A stretch of DNA of 64,000 bases from Salinadaptatus halalkaliphilus (GCF_006543045.1 NZ_RBZW01000039.1:1-64000), one strand, 5' to 3'. Positions 51,506-60,327 are shown, counted from the first letter of the stretch. The notes: generated from the letters alone by a model not told the origin. Program-made: numbers and translations.

Positions 51506-52120
51506 TTATCGGTCGAGGTAGCTATCCACCGGCTTCCGAACGGCGGTCAACCACTCGACATCGTCCTCACACGACCGGAGCAAGAGTGCACCTTCGAACA
51601 GAAGAAAGAGCATACTGGCAACCGTCTCCGAATCGATCTCTCGGATCGATCCGTCGTCCATCCCGGCCTCGAGCAACGCCTCGAAGTGATTCCGAATCAT
51701 CGCGTCGGTCCGACTGACGTACTCGCGCATCTCGGGATTGCGGACCGCCTGGGCACGCATCTCCATAATCGTCGCCACGTACCCCGGTGCAAACACCGAT
51801 TCGAAGCAGACGCCGTCGGCAGTCTCGCCCAGCAAGAGGAGATCCAATAGCCGATCGAGGCTGGCTCGAGCGTCGCCCTCGTGGTCGACGACCAACTGAT
51901 CGATATACCAGGTGAGCAGTTCTTCGGAGAACTGCATGAGCAGGTCGTACTTATCGTCAAAATGATAGTAGATGGTCGATTTGCTGAGCGACGTTCGGTC
52001 GGCGATCCGCTGAATCGAGACGCCCGCGTAGCCGTGGTCGCGGAGAACGAGGTACGTCGCTCTGAAAATCTCCTCCGTGCTCGTCGCCGGGTCGATAAAT
52101 GGCTCCTCGAACGTCGTCAT
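51506..52120 (-). CDS. TetR-family transcriptional regulator
   Basis: A 204-residue repressor. The N-terminal helix-turn-helix is 'TEEIFRATYLVLRDHGYAGVSIQRIADRTSLSKSTIYYHFDDKYDLLMQF', and the remaining helical domain binds an inducer. It is divergent from an NrfD-like gene across a 76-190 base region that carries three GACCGAACGTTCGGTC-like palindromes. TetR proteins usually bind their own promoter, so it probably represses itself and its neighbour. The start was placed at MTTFEEPF; an ATG ten codons upstream (52150) or further (52198) is possible, but the latter would lie within the operator. Confidence 0.9.
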   Translation of the reverse strand: MTTFEEPFIDPATSTEEIFRATYLVLRDHGYAGVSIQRIADRTSLSKSTIYYHFDDKYDLLMQFSEELLTWYIDQLVVDHEGDARASLDRLLDLLLLGETADGVCFESVFAPGYVATIMEMRAQAVRNPEMREYVSRTDAMIRNHFEALLEAGMDDGSIREIDSETVASMLFLLFEGALLLRSCEDDVEWLTAVRKPVDSYLDR

Positions 52121-52123
52121 CCT

Positions 52124-52214
52124 GACCGGTTGTTCGGTCGGGGCCGGCATAAAGTCATCCCGAACGTTTAATGCGCGACCGAACGTTCGGTCAGTCATGA
52201 ACCGAACGTTCGGT
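52124..52214. promoter_or_regulatory. TetR/NrfD shared control region with three palindromes
   Basis: GACCGAACGTTCGGTC is a perfect 16-bp palindrome at 52177-52192. ACCGAACGTTCGGT repeats at 52201-52214, 23-24 bases away centre to centre. A third, degenerate copy GACCGGTTGTTCGGTC (13 of 16 bases equal) is at 52124-52139. Between the first and third, CGTTTAATG (about 52164-52172) reads as a TATA element on both strands. The place and symmetry fit operators of the adjacent TetR protein. Confidence 0.75.
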
Positions 52215-52309
52215 CAGCTCGGGTCGATCGATCGTGCTCGAACCGCAATGGAGATCAGTACCGCCGCCACCAGAAGCAGTCACCGGTCGGACACGTGGAG
52301 GGGACACAG

Positions 52310-53680
52310 ATGAGCACGAAGCGACCGACGACGGCGGATATCCTTCGTCCGATGCAACGGACGACCAAGTGGTTCTATCTCGCGTTCGCCGTTGCTGGAG
52401 TGGCCTTGTTCGTCTGGGTCCTCGCGTGGGGGTATCAGCTCCGAGCAGGGATGGTCGTCACGGGACTCTCTGACTGGGGATCCGGCGGCGGTGCGACCTG
52501 GGGGCTGTACATCGGCGCGATGATCTGGTGGGTCGGGATCGCCCACGGGGGGATCATCCTCTCGGCAGCGGTTCGCTTGCTCGGCATGGATCGATACATG
52601 CCGGTCGCCCGTCTCGCGGAGTTACTCACCCTCGCTGGCCTCTCCGCAGCAGGATTTTACATTCTCGTCCACATGGGTCGGCCCGATCGCATGGTCACGA
52701 GCATCTTCGGCCACTACCACATCACGGTCAATAACTCGCCGCTGGTGTGGGACGTGACGGTCATCACGGCCTACTTCGTGCTGACGGCGACCTATCTCGC
52801 ACTCACGCTTCGTTACGATATTACGCGACTGCGTGAGCAGTTGCCCGACCGCTTCGAGCCCGTCTACATGGTCATGACGCTCGGCTATACGAAAGCGGAA
52901 GACGAAATCGTCGAGCGGATGGTCTGGTGGCTCGCACTCGCGATCATCATCATGGCACCACTCCTGCTCCACGGCGGGGTGATTCCGTGGTTGTTCGCCG
53001 TCCTTCCGTCGATGCCGGCCTGGTTTGGCGCCGTGCAGGGACCACAGTTTCTGACCATCGCGCTGACGTCGGCGATCAGCGGCGTCATCGTGGTCGCCTA
53101 CGCGTTCCGGCGGGCCTACGGCTGGGATCACATCATCACCGACGACGTCTTCCGTGGCTTGCTACTGTGGCTCGGCTTCTTCTGTCTCCTCTTTTGTTGG
53201 CTCCAACTCCAGCAGAACGTCACCGGTCTGTTCGCTGGGCCAGTCAGCACCGCCATCGCACAGGAGGCTACTCTCGGACACCCGGTCTACATCACCGCGA
53301 TGGTGCTGGTCCTCGCGACGCTTACGTACATCTTCGCACAGACGGTCCGACCGTCGCTGTTTACGAAGACACGAGCGGTCGTCGCCGCGTTCGCCGTGCT
53401 CACAGCCACGCTGCTCGAGAAGCTACTCTTCGTCGTCGAAGGCTTTCTCCATCCCGAGTTCGAACTTTACGCGGCGACGCCGGGCGAATACTTCCCGAGC
53501 GCGATCGAGTGGCTCTCACTTGCCGGAACCACCGGAATGGTCGTGCTGTTTTTCCTCGGGGTCGCAAAGGTCGTTCCCGTGATCGAACTCCACGCGATCG
53601 AGCACCTCCAGGCCTCGCGCGACGAACTCGAGGCGTCCGATCGGCTCGAAGAACGCGACTCGGCAACGGCCGACGCGTGA
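52310..53680 (+). CDS. NrfD/PsrC-family membrane subunit without partner genes
   Basis: A 456-residue polytopic protein, about ten transmembrane helices. Conserved parts are 'WGLYIGAMIWWVGIAHGGIILSAAVRLLG', 'VHMGRPDRM', 'NSPLVWDVTVITAYFVLTATYL' and 'LHGGVIPWLFAVLPSMPAW', which match the DmsC/NrfD/PsrC quinone-site subunits and related ActC-type proteins. These normally pair with an iron-sulfur subunit and a molybdopterin subunit; neither is nearby, so it is an orphan. It probably exchanges electrons or protons with menaquinone. Start ATG at 52310 overlaps a short upstream frame stop (ATGA). Confidence 0.88.
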   Translation: MSTKRPTTADILRPMQRTTKWFYLAFAVAGVALFVWVLAWGYQLRAGMVVTGLSDWGSGGGATWGLYIGAMIWWVGIAHGGIILSAAVRLLGMDRYMPVARLAELLTLAGLSAAGFYILVHMGRPDRMVTSIFGHYHITVNNSPLVWDVTVITAYFVLTATYLALTLRYDITRLREQLPDRFEPVYMVMTLGYTKAEDEIVERMVWWLALAIIIMAPLLLHGGVIPWLFAVLPSMPAWFGAVQGPQFLTIALTSAISGVIVVAYAFRRAYGWDHIITDDVFRGLLLWLGFFCLLFCWLQLQQNVTGLFAGPVSTAIAQEATLGHPVYITAMVLVLATLTYIFAQTVRPSLFTKTRAVVAAFAVLTATLLEKLLFVVEGFLHPEFELYAATPGEYFPSAIEWLSLAGTTGMVVLFFLGVAKVVPVIELHAIEHLQASRDELEASDRLEERDSATADA

Positions 53681-53738
53681 ACCGCCTCGGGGCTTGATCC
53701 CGAGGCACTCGGCCTGCTCCGCCTGTAGACGATTCGAC

Positions 53739-54872
53739 TCACTCGAGCAGTTCCCGCGCGATCACCGTCTGCTGGATCTCGGTCGTCCCCTCGTAGATTT
53801 CGGTGATCTTGGCGTCCCGGTAGAGGCGCTCGACGTCGGTTTCGCTGACGTAGCCGTAGCCGCCGTGGATCTGGACGGCCTCGTTGGTCACGTGCATGGC
53901 CGTCTCGCTCGCGAAGTACTTCGCCATGCTCGCCTCGAGGGCAGCGCCGCCGGATTCCGTACTGGCGCGCTTCCGGGCGGCTTCCCGCGTCAGAAGCCGA
54001 GACGCCTTCGTTCGGGTTGCCATTTCGGCGAGTGTGTGGCGAATCGACTGGATGTCGGCGATCGGACCGTCGAACTGCTCGCGCTCCTGACTGTACGCGA
54101 TCGCTTCGTCTAACGCGGACTGGGCGAGCCCGACCGACTGGGCGGCGATAGCGATGCGGCCGCCGGTGAGAATGTGAAAGGCCGCCGAGAGCCCGTCGCC
54201 TTCTGGAGTCAAGCGGTTTTCGGCGGGAATCCGAACGTCGTCGAAGGTGAGACTCGTCGTGTCGCTGGCCCGTAGGCCGAGTTTGTCCTCGGGTTCGCCG
54301 ACGTCGAGCCCATCCACGTCGCCGGGCACGAGAAACTGCGTAACCGAGTCCGGATCGTCACGGTCGGTCTTCGCGAAGACGATGTAGACGCCCGCACGCT
54401 CGCCGTTCGTGATCCACTGTTTCTCGCCCTCGAGGACGTATTCGTCGCCCGCTTTGCGGGCTTCGGTCGTCATCTCGGCCGGGTTCGAGCCGGCGTGTGG
54501 CTCCGAGAGGGCGAAGGCACCGACGGGGCGACCCTCGGCCATGTCGGGGAGCCACCGCTCGCGCTGGGACTCGCTGGCGAACTCGGCGAGACACGACGTC
54601 GCGAGCGAGTGGACCGACAGCGCCGTCGCGACCGCGAGCATCCCGTAGGCCACGTCCTCGTTGACGATCGCGGCCGTGACCGGGTCCGCGTCGTAGCCAC
54701 CGTACTCCGCTGGCACCGTCAACCCCGTCAAATCGAGGTCGGCAAGCCCGTCCCAGATCTCCTCGGGAAACGACTGGTCTCGATCGGCCTCGAGCGCTGT
54801 CGGTCGGATTACCTCGCGTGCGAACTCCCTGATCGTCTCGCGAATGGCCGTCTGTTCGTCGCTGAGTTCCAT
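53739..54872 (-). CDS. Acyl-CoA dehydrogenase
   Basis: A 377-residue flavoprotein of fatty-acid or branched-chain acid breakdown. Landmarks are 'MELSDEQTAIRETIREFAREVIRP', the FAD-binding 'VGAFALSEPHAGSNPAEMTTEARKAGDEYVLEGEKQWITNG', 'REQFDGPIADIQSIRHTLAEMATR' and the C-terminal 'AVQIHGGYGYVSETDVERLYRDAKITEIYEGTTEIQQTVIARELL' with the catalytic Glu in 'YEGTTEI'. It reduces an electron-transfer flavoprotein. The ATG at 54872 was chosen because it gives the family's usual start; 54881 is an alternative. Confidence 0.95.
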   Translation of the reverse strand: MELSDEQTAIRETIREFAREVIRPTALEADRDQSFPEEIWDGLADLDLTGLTVPAEYGGYDADPVTAAIVNEDVAYGMLAVATALSVHSLATSCLAEFASESQRERWLPDMAEGRPVGAFALSEPHAGSNPAEMTTEARKAGDEYVLEGEKQWITNGERAGVYIVFAKTDRDDPDSVTQFLVPGDVDGLDVGEPEDKLGLRASDTTSLTFDDVRIPAENRLTPEGDGLSAAFHILTGGRIAIAAQSVGLAQSALDEAIAYSQEREQFDGPIADIQSIRHTLAEMATRTKASRLLTREAARKRASTESGGAALEASMAKYFASETAMHVTNEAVQIHGGYGYVSETDVERLYRDAKITEIYEGTTEIQQTVIARELLE

Positions 54873-54930
54873 AGTGGCCATTCGGGAGCCGATACAAAAG
54901 GTATCGTCACGCGATATCGAACGGTGTGTG

Positions 54931-55032
54931 ATAGGGATTCTCGTAGAAGTTCATCGATTCCCGGGATTGAAATCGAGTCACGGACACGCCACGACCGGGC
55001 AGGAACAGCCGGTTGGCTACGAGAATCCCTAT
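54931..55032. mobile_element. MITE-like element with 16-bp terminal inverted repeats
   Basis: ATAGGGATTCTCGTAG (54931-54946) is repeated exactly inverted as CTACGAGAATCCCTAT (55017-55032). The 102-bp unit holds no ORF. The ends and size fit a non-autonomous miniature element. No clear target duplication flanks it. Confidence 0.6.
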
Positions 55033-55123
55033 GAGTGCCACTGCACGGGCGAATCGACGGTGAACCAGAACGTTTTCTGCCTCGCACTGTCAGGAGTGAG
55101 TAGAGATCCCTCCCACATAGATT

Positions 55124-57961
55124 ATGCGAGCCAGTCTCCCCTCTCGTGACGGTCGCTCGGCGTGTCTCGCGATACTCGTCGTTTGCTCGGTACTCGGTTT
55201 GATGACGGTCGGTGTCGCGCCAGTCGGGGCGACGGAACCGATCGAACTCGAGGACGGCGACGATTTCATCTATCATGGCCAAACGGTGCTGATCGATGTC
55301 GCGGACGAGTTCGATGTCGAAGACGGCGACGAGATGTACGTCTACGAACTCGAGGACGACTCCATCGAGGCGGTCGCCGATCGGCCGACTGTCGAGGACG
55401 GGACGATCACGTTCGACTCCGACGACATCGACGATAGTGACGGCCCGCAGTTCGCACTGACTGCCGAGTCGGGCCTCGACGGTACCGTCCGTGAGTACAC
55501 GATCGACGAGCAACGGTTCGACGTCGAGTGGGACCGCGAGACGGTAACCAGCAGCGACGCCGCAGCTGAACTCGAGGTCGACACCAACCGCCCGTCGGAG
55601 TACAACGTCACCATCAGCGCGGACGATCTCGACTACGACGATCTCGCTGCCACCTTCCTGCACAACGATACCGACGTCGAGGAAGTGACCGAGCCCGCAC
55701 AGCTGCCGTTCGATCGACTCGATTACGACCCCGACGACGGGGACGATCTTGAGGACCTCCGTGACGATGGTTATCTCACGCTCAACCTCGCGGAATCCGA
55801 CAACTACAGTGCCGACGGCGCGATCGACGCGAACTTCATGGCCCTTGACGAGACCGAAGGGCTGCCCGACGACGGCGACTACAACTTCGATCTCACCGTG
55901 ACCGACACGACGGCCGAGGACAGTTCGTCGATCGAAATCGGCGAGACCGGGGCCGCCTTCGACGAAGATCACTACACGCACGCGGCCGGCGACCTGGTCG
56001 AACTGACCGTCGACCTCGAGGCGACCGACGACGCCTGGCTCATGCTCGGCGGCGAAGACGCCGGTTTCGTCGATGTCCTCTACGTCGAAGACGACGACGG
56101 CAGCGGCGACGTGACGTTCACGGCGAATACGCGACTCATGGGGACCGACCACAGTCACATCGACGGCGTCGGCCCGGACGACACGGACATCGTCTACGAC
56201 GCCGAGGACGACGTGATCGAGAGCTACATCCATGACGAGATCGTCGGAACCGACGATACCGACGTCGGCGAGGCTACCTTTTACGCCGATGCAAACGTCG
56301 AAGACGGCGATCCGATCCCCTTCGAGGAGTACCTCGCGGAACTCGATATCCTCGACGCTGGCGACGGTGGGACCGACCAACTCGATCGGCCGCTCCAGCC
56401 GACCGTCTACGGGCTGACAGTCGAGCGCGGCCAGAACTTCGTCGTCGACGACGGCGAGGCAGCCGCCGACGATGCGATCGGGAGTGCCGAACTCGACCTG
56501 TTCCAGCCGAGCGTCGGCGACGCGAACACCTCGGTCGCGCCGGCAGCGGATGCAGACGACACCACGACCGTAGACGCCCTCGAGAGCGAGACGACCGCAA
56601 GTGACGGCGTTGCGATCGGCGATCGGGCCGTCGTCGAGTTCGAGGCGACGGGTCTCACCGGCGCGTTGGCGACGATCGACTACGTCGAGAACGGCAACGA
56701 TATCGTCGATGGGCCGGCAGCGGGCTACAGATCGAACGTCCTCTATGAACTGACCGACGGGGACAGTACCTGGAGCGGTGAGGGCATCACGTTCGAGTTC
56801 GAGGGACCGAATATCCCGAATCAGGAGCCGAACACGCTCGCGCTCGAGGATGCCGAGCTGGAGGATATTGCCGTCCTCGCATCGATCCAGGAGCGTGCCG
56901 ACGAGTCAGGGACGCTCGCTATCGTCGTCGATACCGACGACGAGCCGTTCGCCGAGTCACTCGAGGACGGCGACGACTTCGACGCGAGGCTCGCCTACGA
57001 GGGCGGCGCCGAGCGATACGAGTTCGACCGCCAGAGCGGCGTGTTCGGCGGCGAAGACGGCGATACGTCGGTTCCGTCCCACCCCTACACACCGACGGGA
57101 ACGACGTACAACGCGACGGCGACGCCGACGTTCGAATCGCCGGCGGCGGCGTTCGACAACGCAGACGGCGGGACCGTCCCGATCCCGCCCGAACCGAATG
57201 CACCCGCAACCGGCGAGACGAACGTCGCCCCCGGAACGACCGTTACGGTCACCGTTCGTGACCGGTCCACCGACGACGAGTCGGCCGACGAAGAGCCACC
57301 GTTTCTCGTCCGAGACGAACCCACCGTTACCGAAAACGGGACGTTCGACGCTCAACTGGCGCTCGAGGATCGATCCGTCGCCGAACAAGGTATCGTCGAG
57401 TTCGACTACCGCGGCGAGACGATCGAAACCACAGACGTCATCTTCGCCATGACCGACGACGATCGACCGCCGTACTTCGAGACGAACCTCGAGGCACCGG
57501 AGACGGTCGATCCCGGTGATGCCTTCGAGGTGAACGCGACAGTCCAAAACACCGGGGACGAACCGGGAACCGCAGCGCTTCGGACGACCGCCGGGGAGGA
57601 GGTACTGATTGACGAGGCCCTCGAACTCGAGGCAAACGCGACGAACGAATCGACGGCGACCATCGACATCGGTAACGAGACCGACACACTCGCCGTCGTA
57701 GCGTCGACGCAGGATACGGCAGCGATGTCGACCGTGGCCATCGACGAGACCGATCCCACGCCGACGGTCGACGAGCCAGTGACCGAGGAGGATGATCGAC
57801 AGATCGGCGGGAGCACGGGGACGAACGACTCTGACACCAGCGATGACGACGAGCCGAGCCCCGCCGACGAGGAGGCCGATGGTGTCCCCGGGTTTGGCAT
57901 CCTTGTCGGAGTTGTCACTGTCGTTCTCGGCGTGATCGTCGCGTCTCGCTGTTGGGACTAG
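55124..57961 (+). CDS. Large surface glycoprotein with PGF-type C-terminal sorting signal
   Basis: A 945-residue exported protein. A signal peptide spans residues about 12-36 ('ACLAILVVCSVLGLMTVGVAPVGA'). The body is extremely acidic, mostly beta-rich and carries many N-glycosylation sequons (such as NVT, NDT, NYS, NAT, NST and NET). The C-terminus has a Thr/Asp/Pro-rich linker and 'VPGFGILVGVVTVVLGVIVASRCWD': a PGF motif, helix and final basic residue, which is the target of archaeosortase ArtA. It resembles the haloarchaeal BGTF-domain surface proteins; late repeated 'CARDB-like' strands occur near residue 780-880. It would be part of, or bound to, the S-layer. Confidence 0.85.
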   Translation: MRASLPSRDGRSACLAILVVCSVLGLMTVGVAPVGATEPIELEDGDDFIYHGQTVLIDVADEFDVEDGDEMYVYELEDDSIEAVADRPTVEDGTITFDSDDIDDSDGPQFALTAESGLDGTVREYTIDEQRFDVEWDRETVTSSDAAAELEVDTNRPSEYNVTISADDLDYDDLAATFLHNDTDVEEVTEPAQLPFDRLDYDPDDGDDLEDLRDDGYLTLNLAESDNYSADGAIDANFMALDETEGLPDDGDYNFDLTVTDTTAEDSSSIEIGETGAAFDEDHYTHAAGDLVELTVDLEATDDAWLMLGGEDAGFVDVLYVEDDDGSGDVTFTANTRLMGTDHSHIDGVGPDDTDIVYDAEDDVIESYIHDEIVGTDDTDVGEATFYADANVEDGDPIPFEEYLAELDILDAGDGGTDQLDRPLQPTVYGLTVERGQNFVVDDGEAAADDAIGSAELDLFQPSVGDANTSVAPAADADDTTTVDALESETTASDGVAIGDRAVVEFEATGLTGALATIDYVENGNDIVDGPAAGYRSNVLYELTDGDSTWSGEGITFEFEGPNIPNQEPNTLALEDAELEDIAVLASIQERADESGTLAIVVDTDDEPFAESLEDGDDFDARLAYEGGAERYEFDRQSGVFGGEDGDTSVPSHPYTPTGTTYNATATPTFESPAAAFDNADGGTVPIPPEPNAPATGETNVAPGTTVTVTVRDRSTDDESADEEPPFLVRDEPTVTENGTFDAQLALEDRSVAEQGIVEFDYRGETIETTDVIFAMTDDDRPPYFETNLEAPETVDPGDAFEVNATVQNTGDEPGTAALRTTAGEEVLIDEALELEANATNESTATIDIGNETDTLAVVASTQDTAAMSTVAIDETDPTPTVDEPVTEEDDRQIGGSTGTNDSDTSDDDEPSPADEEADGVPGFGILVGVVTVVLGVIVASRCWD

Positions 57962-57967
57962 TCCCAA

Positions 57968-58019
57968 GCCTGCACTGCAGGGTCGAATCCAGCGGTGGGT
58001 GTCGGTTCGACCCTGCAGT
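57968..58019. terminator. Long inverted repeat after the surface protein gene
   Basis: ACTGCAGGGTCGAA (57974-57987) and TTCGACCCTGCAGT (58006-58019) are perfect 14-bp inverted repeats with an 18-base loop, 12 bases after the stop codon. The first arm extends to a 20-base copy of the sequence also found at 41675-41694. A termination or mRNA-end role is inferred from position. Confidence 0.55.
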
Positions 58020-58036
58020 CGGCGGTTGGGAGGGTA

Positions 58037-58122
58037 CTATAGTAGCCACTGCAATTCAATGCACACCTGATCGCGCGACGGCTGTGCGATCAGTGTGTAA
58101 ATCGTTGCAGTTGTTACTATAG
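58037..58122. mobile_element. MITE-like palindromic element (CTATAG ends)
   Basis: The 86-bp unit begins CTATAGTAGCCACTGCAA and ends TTGCAGTTGTTACTATAG, which are near-perfect inverted repeats. The inner parts (TGCACACCTGATCGC and GCGATCAGTGTGTA) also pair. It lies between the surface-protein gene and the pilin-like gene. Confidence 0.75.
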
Positions 58123-58164
58123 CTGGGCCAATACTCGTATACGTCGGTGGGACTATCTGTCGAT

Positions 58165-60174
58165 ATGATCGGTCGTGGGGACGAGCGCGCTGTGACGGTG
58201 CAGATCGGTGCGGTCCTGTTGCTCGCGATTCTCTTTATGGCGCTTGCGCTCTATCAGGTAAACACCGTCCCCGCGGAGAACGAAGTGGTCGAGATCAACC
58301 ACAACGAGGAGGTACAGGGGGAGCTACTCGAGACGCGAAACACGATTCGTTCGTCCCACGGTGGCGGGAGTAGCACCTCGCAATCTGTCACCCTCGGGAC
58401 GGCTTACCCGACGCGGGCGTTTGCTATCAATCCAGGGCCGATGGCAGGAACGCTAGAAACGGAACCGCTGGGTAAACTCTCTATCGAGAATGCGAACGTT
58501 GTGGACGACCACGGCCAAGTCAGCGACGAATGGGAGACGGGATACACTACCTACGGACTTACCTACAGCCCGGGCTATAACGAGTACCACAACGCACCGC
58601 GGACGATCTACGAGCACGGCTCCTTGTACAACCATCATTACAACGACGAGACCCTCGTCGTCGGTGGCCAGACCCAGTTCGTCGTCGACGACGACGAAAT
58701 CAATATCGTCACGCTGCAGGGGAATTACTCCGAAACGGGCGATCGGACGGTTTCGATCGACCCGCGGGCGTTCAGTACGTCGAGTAATACGGTCAGCGTT
58801 GCGAGTGAAAACCCGAACCCGCTGACGATCACGCTCCCGACGGCGAACCCCGATCACTGGGACGAGACCCTCAGCGAAACGACCGACCACCAGATCGACT
58901 CGAACGACGAAAGCGTCACCATCTCGCTCGACGAAGGCGTCTATTCACTTCGGATGACCGAGGTCGGCGTCGGGGATGCCACTCGAGCGCCAGCCGAAGA
59001 GCGCGTCGAGTATCTGGCAACGATCCCCGAGGGCGAGTCGACGACGATTCTCGAGTTTCGCGATCGGTTCAACAATCCAGTTCGAAACGCACAGATCGAC
59101 GCTATCGACGATATCGACGATCTAACCGATGGTATCGTTGCCGTCAGCGACTTACCGGAGACGACCGGGAACGACGGTCGAGTTCGAATCGACGGGGACC
59201 ATTCGACGCCGGTATCCGGCAACACCTACACGTGGATCGAAGAAACCGACAGCGACGGCGTCGTGGAAATCGATATCGAAGAGCTGCCGGACGATCTCGA
59301 GGAAGACAACATTACAGTCAGTGCGACCGCCGTCTCGGATACCCCCGAGCAAGCGAAGTTCTCCCAGCTCGAGAACATCGATCTCGACGCCGAGACGATT
59401 ACGATCCAATCGATGCAGTTAGAGTCCGAAGAAGGTGGGTTCATCATCCCGCGAGAAGATCTCACGATGTCGTCTGCGGATGCAAACACTCGAGTACACG
59501 TTATCGCAGTCATAGAAGGCGAAGAAGCAAACGGTAACGATGGAGACGATGGTGAGAACGGAGGCGACAATGGTGAGTCGGACCCGCCAACAAACGGTGA
59601 GGAATTACCCGATGGAGCGGTTGCATTCGACGACGAGAACGGAAATGGACAATACGACGAGAGCGAAGAGACCTACACTGAGGACGATCTCCATTCGTTT
59701 GACGAGGAGATCGATCTCGTGATCGTCAATGACGTATCGAGTCACGGGACTGATGCTTCGACAACGACGCTCACTATCGATCCTGGGACGACAGTTGATG
59801 CCGAAGGGAGCGATAACGATATCGACCTCGAAACTGAACAAGTGCTCACCGCTCCAGAGACGACTGTCGGAGCGAACGGAGACATTACACTGGACTCAGG
59901 CAGTGAAATTGATATTCGCGAGAGTCACATCTCGGCTCAAGGCAACGACAACGACATCGATATCGAGGCCGAGGGCAACATCGATGCGATGGATGCGACG
60001 ATAGAGTCGAACGGCGACATCAGTATCACTTCGGATGGTGTTATCGACGTTAGCAACGCTCAAATTACAACAAAAGGTAACGATAACGACATCGAGATCG
60101 ATGGTTCCGACATCATCTGTGAGAACGCGGAGATAGATGCAAGCGGCGATCTCGATATGGATCCAAGCTGTTGA
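58165..60174 (+). CDS. Very large pilin-like protein with C-terminal beta-repeat domain
   Basis: A 669-residue protein that starts like haloarchaeal type IV pilin-like proteins (DUF7289 type): 'GRGDERAVTVQIGAVLLLAILFMALALYQ'. A short basic leader is followed by a hydrophobic helix (residues 11-31), while typical pilins have fewer than 250 residues. The middle is an acidic, beta-rich ectodomain. A low-complexity Asp/Gly/Asn segment (about 453-475) precedes an EF-hand-like loop 'DENGNGQYDESEE' (about residue 489) and a run of repeats such as 'GNDNDIDIEAEGNIDAMDATI' type, which suggest a beta-helix. The last third has visibly lower GC than the surroundings. Start chosen as MIGRGDER; a TATA-like CGTATACG lies about 25-30 bases before. 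Confidence 0.8.
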   Translation: MIGRGDERAVTVQIGAVLLLAILFMALALYQVNTVPAENEVVEINHNEEVQGELLETRNTIRSSHGGGSSTSQSVTLGTAYPTRAFAINPGPMAGTLETEPLGKLSIENANVVDDHGQVSDEWETGYTTYGLTYSPGYNEYHNAPRTIYEHGSLYNHHYNDETLVVGGQTQFVVDDDEINIVTLQGNYSETGDRTVSIDPRAFSTSSNTVSVASENPNPLTITLPTANPDHWDETLSETTDHQIDSNDESVTISLDEGVYSLRMTEVGVGDATRAPAEERVEYLATIPEGESTTILEFRDRFNNPVRNAQIDAIDDIDDLTDGIVAVSDLPETTGNDGRVRIDGDHSTPVSGNTYTWIEETDSDGVVEIDIEELPDDLEEDNITVSATAVSDTPEQAKFSQLENIDLDAETITIQSMQLESEEGGFIIPREDLTMSSADANTRVHVIAVIEGEEANGNDGDDGENGGDNGESDPPTNGEELPDGAVAFDDENGNGQYDESEETYTEDDLHSFDEEIDLVIVNDVSSHGTDASTTTLTIDPGTTVDAEGSDNDIDLETEQVLTAPETTVGANGDITLDSGSEIDIRESHISAQGNDNDIDIEAEGNIDAMDATIESNGDISITSDGVIDVSNAQITTKGNDNDIEIDGSDIICENAEIDASGDLDMDPSC

Positions 60175-60298
60175 CAGACCATCGGACGAACTGGTGTCGT
60201 TCGGTACCGATGATCGCTCGAGCGGGGTCAGCGACTACCGATAACACGCGACACCAATCGGTATGCATCGACACCTGTCGAAAATACGAACGACAATA

Positions 60299-60307
60299 CC
60301 ATATATC
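60299..60307 (+). promoter_or_regulatory. TATA box of the HMG-CoA synthase gene
   Basis: CCATATATC lies 21-29 bases before the ATG at 60328; the mRNA is probably leaderless. Confidence 0.6.
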
Positions 60308-60327
60308 TCCTCCAATATTGTCCGGCT

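Noticed and set aside
54809-56380. A 523-codon minus-strand frame under the surface glycoprotein gene
   Set aside because: Antisense to an acidic, glycosylation-site-rich gene that has a signal peptide and a PGF sorting end.
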